From Bifidobacteriaceae bacterium (GTDB taxonomy: Bacteria > Actinomycetota > Actinomycetes > Actinomycetales > WQXJ01), in contig JAISCU010000105.1 in the NCBI GenBank assembly GCA_031265345.1, forward strand, positions 1-27,056: a stretch of 27,056 nucleotides of DNA. The letters run 5' to 3'. The translations under genes and the position numbers were made by a program. The notes beneath the pieces are model-generated. The model ran no database searches. It saw nothing but the letters and a program-made list of their open reading frames with translations, and was not told where the DNA came from. Shown in pieces: positions 22,537 to 27,056 of the stretch. How positions within the stretch are numbered: the first letter of the stretch is position 1; each line of letters begins with the position of its first letter.

Positions 22537-22908
22537 TCAGGACCCTGCTATCAGGTAATAGTGACAGTAGTACACCACCGGGGGGAGCGGGATGATGATG
22601 GCCGCCGCGAGGGCGAGCCACCTTCCGTTGATCCCGGCCTTCCGTTTGAGGAGGAGGTTGCCGGCCACGCACGGGATCAACGCCACCGTTAGACCCACGG
22701 CAAAGGTGACCGCGTCGAGGCCGGGGGTATCCGTGTAGGTCTCTCCATGCTTCGCTGAGAACATCAGTTGCATGTAGAGGTTGCGCATTATCTCCAACGG
22801 CACGTAGGCGATCCAAGCACTGAGCGCGTCGGACGCTGCGATCCCCAGGAGCGCTGCTGCCCTGGCGGCCCTGCGGCGCGAAACCGGCGAGAACCCATGC
22901 TTGGTCAC
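22537..22908 (-). CDS. Small integral membrane protein, unknown function
   Basis: A 123-residue protein with a basic N-terminus (KHGFSPVSRRRAARAA) and three hydrophobic segments: about residues 19-41, 65-88 and 96-120. The second begins AVTFAVGLTVALIPCVAG; the third begins WLALAAAIIIPLPPVVYY. I recognise no family. The GTG at 22908 has no ribosome site; TACGAT ends seven bases upstream, so the transcript is probably leaderless. It lies 85 bp after the large wall hydrolase on the same strand. A holin-like or export-assisting role for that signal-less enzyme is conceivable from size, topology and position, but there is no sequence evidence for it. Confidence 0.65.
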   Translation of the reverse strand: MTKHGFSPVSRRRAARAAALLGIAASDALSAWIAYVPLEIMRNLYMQLMFSAKHGETYTDTPGLDAVTFAVGLTVALIPCVAGNLLLKRKAGINGRWLALAAAIIIPLPPVVYYCHYYLIAGS

Positions 22909-22921
22909 AGCCGTTATCGTA
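22909..22921 (-). promoter_or_regulatory. -10 element of a probable leaderless membrane-protein gene
   Basis: On the minus strand TACGAT (22921-22916) is followed by seven bases and the GTG at 22908. No ribosome-binding site is present. Confidence 0.4.
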
Positions 22922-22993
22922 ACGCGGGCCGCCCGGGAATCACTGGCCCCGTTCGGACCATGGGTCGGCGACTACACAACAGGTGGCGGGATG

Positions 22994-25246
22994 TCAGCTC
23001 GCCGCGCGCAGGGGAGCGTTGAACGCTTCGAACACGTCGTAGACGCCTTTCACTTTCACCCCGTACGACTCAGCCGCGGAGCCGGTACCGTTGTAGCGTG
23101 CGATGATCTGCTTGGTCTCGGCCGATGTGAAAGTGAGCCTCGGCGGGTTCGCCACGCCGATCTCGTCGGCCCCGACCATGAGGACGCTCGGAACCATCGA
23201 GAGGTTGAACGCCACATCGTCGTGGAGCAGCTGCCAGACTCGCCACATGTCATGCCAGTCCGAAGCGTCCCACGCCGAGCCAGTCTCGAAGCCGTTGGCG
23301 ACGGCCCAATTGTGCGCCCATATCCCAGTCGCAGCGAAGATCTGCGCGAACCCGGTCGAAGAGTCAGTCTCGATGTCGACGGGGGGAAGAGGAACCATGC
23401 CGATGTGGTTGTCCTCCCACTCCTCATAGGCGACCTTGTACTCGTAATACAGCGTCACGATCAGGTCGCTCCAAGAATCCTGGTCCCTGGTCTTCAGGTA
23501 CTCCCAGAACGCGACGGCTTGGATCATCGCTTTGCGGATGCCCCAGGCGCGGGCCAGACCGGTGACCAACGCGTCGTGCTCCTGGAGTGCGAGGACGCAA
23601 TCGTCGGGTCCTCCGTGGACGATGTTGGTGTTGTCCCCGTCGAGGCTGTCGATGTACGCGACCATCGCGGCCGCGAGAGCGGGCTCTTGATACTTGGGGA
23701 ACGCGACATCTAGCTTCTCGCCGGCCGGAAACTGATCGACGCTGTTCTGGCCGGGGTCGCGTCCCGACGCGATGTCGTTGTCGATCTGGATAGCGCCCGC
23801 TCCTGAGCCGATGGTGATGGTGGCGATCTGGTCGAACGCCCAGTTCGGCGGCAGCCTAAACCCGAGGTTCCCCGAATACCCGTAGCTCATGCCCGCCACG
23901 AAACTGCGGGCCGCCAGCCCAAGCTCGGCCAGTTGCGCGCACACGTTCCGGGTGCCGTAGACGCCGACCTGGTACTTTCCGCCAAACCGGCCCATACCCC
24001 GTTTGACCCCTTTGAAATAGGGCACCACATTCGTTGTGATCTGGTCCCCGTTGGGGTCGAAATCGACGCCGAAGTAGATGACCGTGTTGCGTTTGAACCC
24101 GTACCCGGATGCGGCGTCCACCGCTGCCAGCGCGTCGCTGTACCCGGTGGCGTCGGAGAAGTCGGAGGGCTCGTCGCCGGACATCTGGAAGATCGGGAAC
24201 ACTCGAAGCCCGGCGTCGAAGATCACGTCCAGCTCGCCGGGTTGGATCTCCTTGTTCAATTGGGACCCGTCCGGCTCCGACAGGTACCGGCCGATCGTGG
24301 TCCTTCCGTTCCCCACCAGGGTGGCTGCCCTCGCGGCGGTGATCTCGGTGATGCAATCAGCGGCTTGGCCGGCCCGGTCCGGGTCGCCGTTGGAGACAAG
24401 CAGCGACGACCATGACTGGTAGTTCCCCTGCCCGGTCACAGGCAGGTGGCAGAAGGATTGGAAGGCCGTCAACAGAATCGAATCGGTCGAGGCGAACGTG
24501 CCGTCGAAGTTGCACGCGTATTGATTGAACCGCATAGCGGCCTGGAATAGCCGCACCCAATAATGACCCGCACCGTCCGTATCGCCCACGGCGATGGGCA
24601 ATTTGGCCTGCACCGCTGCGCGTGTGCCGGGCCCGTAGTTCCCATTCGCGCCCGCGACTTGGAGTTCCTCTTGGATCGCGTAGACAAGAGCGGTTTGCAC
24701 AGAGCGCGAGTAGCTGCCGTCCGCCGGGATGACGTCGAACCAAGAGCGGCTGTAGTAGTGCCCGTTCATCCATCGCTGGACCGTCCGGACGAATCCCTGG
24801 CCGGAGCCCACCACCACGTACGCGTCCATGTTCAGGATCGCTTTGAACAGCTTCGGGGCCACCACGCCCGTCTGCGTAAGACCCATGTCGTCTTGGATCG
24901 TGCTGACCCCAATGGTCGTCTGGCCGCTCCACTGGTCGGGGATGATGCCGTTAGCCCCGTTGTATCCCTTGCAATACAGGCCGCCGATCAGGATCTTCAC
25001 AATGTTGGGCTTGGTCTGGCTGGTAGCTTCGGTGATGTTGCCGAAGTTCGTCAACGCGGCCATCGTTCCAGGCCCGAAGTTGTCGGCCAGCGAGGTAAGG
25101 CCCAGTTCGTGTTGCAGCGCACGTGTCAGCGCGTGCATCGTCTGCCAGCCCGTCACCCCGTCCTGGACAACAGGGTTCCATCCCGGCACGCCGGTGTACG
25201 TCTCATTCAGCCACTCTTGAGTGATGGCAACCCATGGATCAGACAC
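22994..25246 (-). CDS. Multidomain cell-wall hydrolase: PG-binding repeats, DUF1906 barrel, lysozyme-like domain
   Basis: A 750-residue protein. Residues 1-145 and about 147-290 are a divergent tandem duplication. Each half has Q-x-W-[LM]-N-x-x-Y, a DG turn, a T-x-x-AL helix, an ALQ/AIQ-x-EL helix and an [NF]-x-GPGT-x-AA block (58-65, 204-211), as in peptidoglycan-binding domains. About 302-495 is a DUF1906 (Rv2525c-like, GH25-related) TIM barrel: TTIGRYLSEPDG, VIFDAGLRVFPIFQ, VIYFGVDFDPNG and IQIDNDIASGRDPG. About 550-745 looks lysozyme-like: AFWEYLK (Glu582) and ETDSSTGFAQIFA (626-638), ending KQIIARYNGTG...VYDVFEAFN. The GTG at 25246 has AAGGAGG seven bases upstream. There is no signal peptide, so export must be non-classical, lysis-dependent or holin-assisted. 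The likely role is peptidoglycan cleavage; phage-lysin ancestry is possible. Confidence 0.85.
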   Translation of the reverse strand: MSDPWVAITQEWLNETYTGVPGWNPVVQDGVTGWQTMHALTRALQHELGLTSLADNFGPGTMAALTNFGNITEATSQTKPNIVKILIGGLYCKGYNGANGIIPDQWSGQTTIGVSTIQDDMGLTQTGVVAPKLFKAILNMDAYVVVGSGQGFVRTVQRWMNGHYYSRSWFDVIPADGSYSRSVQTALVYAIQEELQVAGANGNYGPGTRAAVQAKLPIAVGDTDGAGHYWVRLFQAAMRFNQYACNFDGTFASTDSILLTAFQSFCHLPVTGQGNYQSWSSLLVSNGDPDRAGQAADCITEITAARAATLVGNGRTTIGRYLSEPDGSQLNKEIQPGELDVIFDAGLRVFPIFQMSGDEPSDFSDATGYSDALAAVDAASGYGFKRNTVIYFGVDFDPNGDQITTNVVPYFKGVKRGMGRFGGKYQVGVYGTRNVCAQLAELGLAARSFVAGMSYGYSGNLGFRLPPNWAFDQIATITIGSGAGAIQIDNDIASGRDPGQNSVDQFPAGEKLDVAFPKYQEPALAAAMVAYIDSLDGDNTNIVHGGPDDCVLALQEHDALVTGLARAWGIRKAMIQAVAFWEYLKTRDQDSWSDLIVTLYYEYKVAYEEWEDNHIGMVPLPPVDIETDSSTGFAQIFAATGIWAHNWAVANGFETGSAWDASDWHDMWRVWQLLHDDVAFNLSMVPSVLMVGADEIGVANPPRLTFTSAETKQIIARYNGTGSAAESYGVKVKGVYDVFEAFNAPLRAAS

Positions 25247-25615
25247 TCTTGTTCCTCCTTCGCAATCCCATCAAACCTGAGGGGAACCGTTCGACACCGA
25301 CGGTGCTGACCGACCCACATCCCCGACTGACCATACGTGACCGCCGCAGGTCTGAGCTCTTGCAGGCCACCGATTTCCCAGCGACTGAGACTCGACCTGC
25401 AGACAGAGCAAGCGAAGGCAAGTCGCTGCCCCGAACAATCGGATCACGCGCGGACCCAGCAGGTATCGGCGTTGTGGGAGTGCGTGAACCGTTGGGGCGG
25501 CATCGTCCATGCTTGCAACCGTGGGATACCGTAGCCAATCGCGCCGGGCCAGACACCGTTTCCTGTCTGAACGCCGCCGCCGTTGGGCCCAACGGGACTT
25601 GCGCGGCGAGCCTGC
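25247..25615. other. Intergenic region between wall hydrolase and AEC permease genes
   Basis: About 370 bp with no supportable gene. The right end holds the terminator-like palindrome of the permease gene. The left end is the hydrolase leader, with its AAGGAGG site and an 11-base palindrome (CACCGACGGTG) further upstream. ORFs on either strand are rich in Arg, Ser and Pro and lack motifs. Confidence 0.4.
25572..25607 (-). terminator. Hairpin after the AEC permease gene
   Basis: CCGTTGGGCCCAACGG (25580-25595) is a perfect 16-base palindrome. Outer arms CGCCGC (25572-25577) and GCGGCG (25602-25607) extend it. It begins within ten bases of the permease stop codon on the transcribed side and fits a GC-rich terminator without a T-tract. 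Confidence 0.5.
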
Positions 25616-26677
25616 TTAGGCGTGGGTGAGGAACAAGAACAGGCCCATGGTCATGATCGAACTGACGGTCGAGATGAACAGTGTCGAAGCCATCTCCCTG
25701 GTGGCGGTCGAATAGCGGATCGCCAGGATCGTGGCCACCGCCGCGCTAGGGATCGCCAGAGTCACCACCACCAAGGCGGTCGGCCGGGCGCCCATGCCGC
25801 TCAGGGCCATCAGACCCCAGGTCAGCGCTGGAACCACGAGGTTCCGGGCACCTACATTGATCCAGACCGGGGTGGACAGGGACACTTTCTGCGCGTACAG
25901 CGTGGCGCCGGAGGCGAACAGGGCCACGCCGCTGGTGGCCTGGCCCAACAGCATCAGCGAGCCATGAAGCATCTTGGGCGGGTCGAACCCCACCGCGACC
26001 AGCACAAACGCTGCCAGGGGCGCCCACACCACCGGTTCGGCCAGGGTCTTCAGCAGATTCGATCCCGATTTCCGGGCGGCCGAGGGGCTGGTCCCTCCTC
26101 CGGCCTCGTGCGGGGCTCCGGTCGCGGCCCCGGCCCCATGTGCGGGTCCCGCGCCGCCCCCAGTTCCGACCCGCTGGCCATGCCCCGCGCCACTCCCGGT
26201 ACCGGCCCCGGCCCCAGCCGGAACCGGCACACGAGCCAGCACCAGCATCACCAACGGCAACTGGATGATGTTCACGACCAGCGAGCCGATCGCGATGGCC
26301 AGAGCCGCGTCGGCATGGAACAGGTCCGGCAGGACGCTCGAACCGACGAAGGGCACCGCTGGCGCGCCGATCGCCAGAGCCTGCAATGCGGCCACCGGGG
26401 CCGGACGCCGTGCCACGTAACGCGAAACCAGGTAGACCACGATCAAAGTGCCGGTCATCACGCCCGCGATCCAGCCCAGCATCGGCAGATTCGAGAACAG
26501 GCGTCGGCGCGGCACCGCGATCACTCCGGCGAACAGCGACAAGGGCAGGGCGTACAGCATCACCATGCGGTTCAAGGTGGCCGCCGCAGCCGTGTCGAAC
26601 TCGTGGCGGGCGCCGGCCAGGAAACCCAATCCGAGGGCCACCACTATCGGCGCCAGCGCGCCCAACAGCATGGACAT
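25616..26677 (-). CDS. AEC-family (auxin efflux carrier-like) permease
   Basis: A 353-residue inner-membrane transporter with about ten helices in two halves. The start, LLGALAPIVVALGLGFLAGA, with FDTAAAATLNRMVMLYALPLSLF after it, is typical of AEC/MdcF-like carriers, which move organic acids such as malonate or malate. So is the second-half block QATSGVALFASGATLYAQK. The two halves are joined by a loop with a 50-residue Gly/Ala-rich insertion (152-201), which looks like low-complexity expansion. The ATG at 26677 has AAGGAG six bases upstream. The gene is monocistronic. A link to inositol catabolism through malonic-semialdehyde-derived acids is possible but not shown. Confidence 0.88.
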   Translation of the reverse strand: MSMLLGALAPIVVALGLGFLAGARHEFDTAAAATLNRMVMLYALPLSLFAGVIAVPRRRLFSNLPMLGWIAGVMTGTLIVVYLVSRYVARRPAPVAALQALAIGAPAVPFVGSSVLPDLFHADAALAIAIGSLVVNIIQLPLVMLVLARVPVPAGAGAGTGSGAGHGQRVGTGGGAGPAHGAGAATGAPHEAGGGTSPSAARKSGSNLLKTLAEPVVWAPLAAFVLVAVGFDPPKMLHGSLMLLGQATSGVALFASGATLYAQKVSLSTPVWINVGARNLVVPALTWGLMALSGMGARPTALVVVTLAIPSAAVATILAIRYSTATREMASTLFISTVSSIMTMGLFLFLTHA

Positions 26678-26983
26678 TGACCACTCCTTCCTCGCACCGT
26701 CCCGGCCACCAGCCTCGCCGAAGGCCGCGTCCCGCAGGCAATCGGGGCGGCGCTATCTCAACAGATGGCCAGCCCAAGGGACGGAAACGGGCCGACCCAG
26801 CGGCATCGTCCAAGCTCTAGACAAGACTGGGACGATTGGCTTCCCGGCGGCCTCGAGGCGCGTCTACGCTCTAGCGTGGGGATTCGGGCGCCGACGCTCA
26901 GCGGCAGAGGGCGAACGCCCTAAATCCGCCTCAAGGCGTGGCCACCGGTCCTTCCCAGCACAGTCCCAGTCCGGAGGTCCACG
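26678..26983. other. Divergent upstream region of AEC permease and right-edge gene
   Basis: About 300 bp without a supportable gene. It must hold the promoters of both flanking genes. TACGCT and TAGCGT near 26865-26880 are -10-like on the right-hand side, but no convincing -35 is seen. Confidence 0.35.
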
Positions 26984-27056
26984 ATGTATGTCACCCAGCC
27001 CCTAGCAGCTGCCGAACCGCATGGCGGCGAGGCCAATCTGGAGCTGCCGGATATTG
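26984..27056 (+). CDS. 5' end of a gene cut by the window, possibly membrane pyrophosphatase
   Basis: The ATG at 26984 is preceded by GGAGG (26973-26977) at ideal spacing and opens a frame to the window edge: 24 codons beginning MYVTQPLAAAEPHGGEAN and ending LELPDI. The sequence is too short for a firm assignment. The GGEANLELPD stretch resembles the N-terminus of actinobacterial membrane-bound proton/sodium-pumping pyrophosphatases (HppA), which is a guess from recall of that family. Confidence 0.5.
   Translation, partial: MYVTQPLAAAEPHGGEANLELPDI

Noticed and set aside
20886..25246. Complete prophage
   Set aside because: Only lysin-like and small membrane proteins are seen; no integrase, terminase, capsid, portal or tail genes are present.
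25234..25629. 131-codon ORF upstream of the wall hydrolase
   Set aside because: It overlaps the hydrolase start and leader in antisense, has no ribosome site and no recognisable motif.

Overview
The window is chromosomal DNA from a high-GC Gram-positive actinobacterium. The evidence is very GC-rich third codon positions (long antisense shadow ORFs opposite almost every gene), frequent GTG starts, strong GGAGG ribosome sites next to apparently leaderless genes, a sortase-type LPFTG surface anchor, and actinobacterial-style sugar ABC operons and inositol genes. I cannot name the genus from the sequence alone.

Layout. (1) 128-1972: iolB (5-deoxy-glucuronate isomerase), divergent from a GntR/UTRA regulator with a clear inverted-repeat operator. 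(2) 2006-8663: a carbohydrate island. A leftward operon encodes a PfkB-type kinase, a sugar-binding lipoprotein and two CUT1 ABC permeases. It is divergent from a rightward pair, a DeoR-type regulator and a GH4 phospho-glycosidase, with a palindromic operator between them. (3) 8964-12266: a 1,100-residue secreted, LPFTG-anchored PIG-L/LmbE-type deacetylase with accessory beta-sandwich domains, ending at strong terminator hairpins. (4) 12360-20575: a second set of inositol genes, all leftward: iolG, an AlkD-type DNA repair gene, a second Gfo/Idh/MocA dehydrogenase, an IolT-like MFS sugar transporter, a transaldolase-family protein and iolD. The last four form a tight operon transcribed iolD - transaldolase - transporter - dehydrogenase. 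(5) 14198-14790: a non-coding nested repeat, in which two 117-bp palindromic elements flank three 92-bp tandem units. (6) 20886-25246: an accessory stretch with a peptidoglycan-binding-like small protein, a decayed IS5-type transposase, an orphan lipoprotein, a small membrane protein, and a 750-residue cell-wall hydrolase (duplicated peptidoglycan-binding modules, DUF1906 barrel, lysozyme-like domain) with no signal peptide. (7) 25616-27056: an AEC-family permease and the first 24 codons of a rightward gene at the window edge.

How the genes fit together. IolT-like uptake, IolG oxidation, IolD ring hydrolysis and IolB isomerisation are successive parts of myo-inositol catabolism. IolC, IolE, IolJ and IolA are not recognisable here and may lie outside the window. 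iolB, iolG and iolD all carry related ATGT...ACAT sequences upstream, which suggests one regulator. The ABC/kinase/GH4 island and the surface PIG-L enzyme lie between inositol genes; they may feed the same pathway from an inositol- or amino-sugar-containing glycan, but that link is inference.

Most interesting items: the nested palindromic repeat, the signal-less dual-domain cell-wall hydrolase with its distant relative across an IS scar, the sortase-anchored PIG-L protein inside an inositol cluster, and the shared iol operator-like motif.
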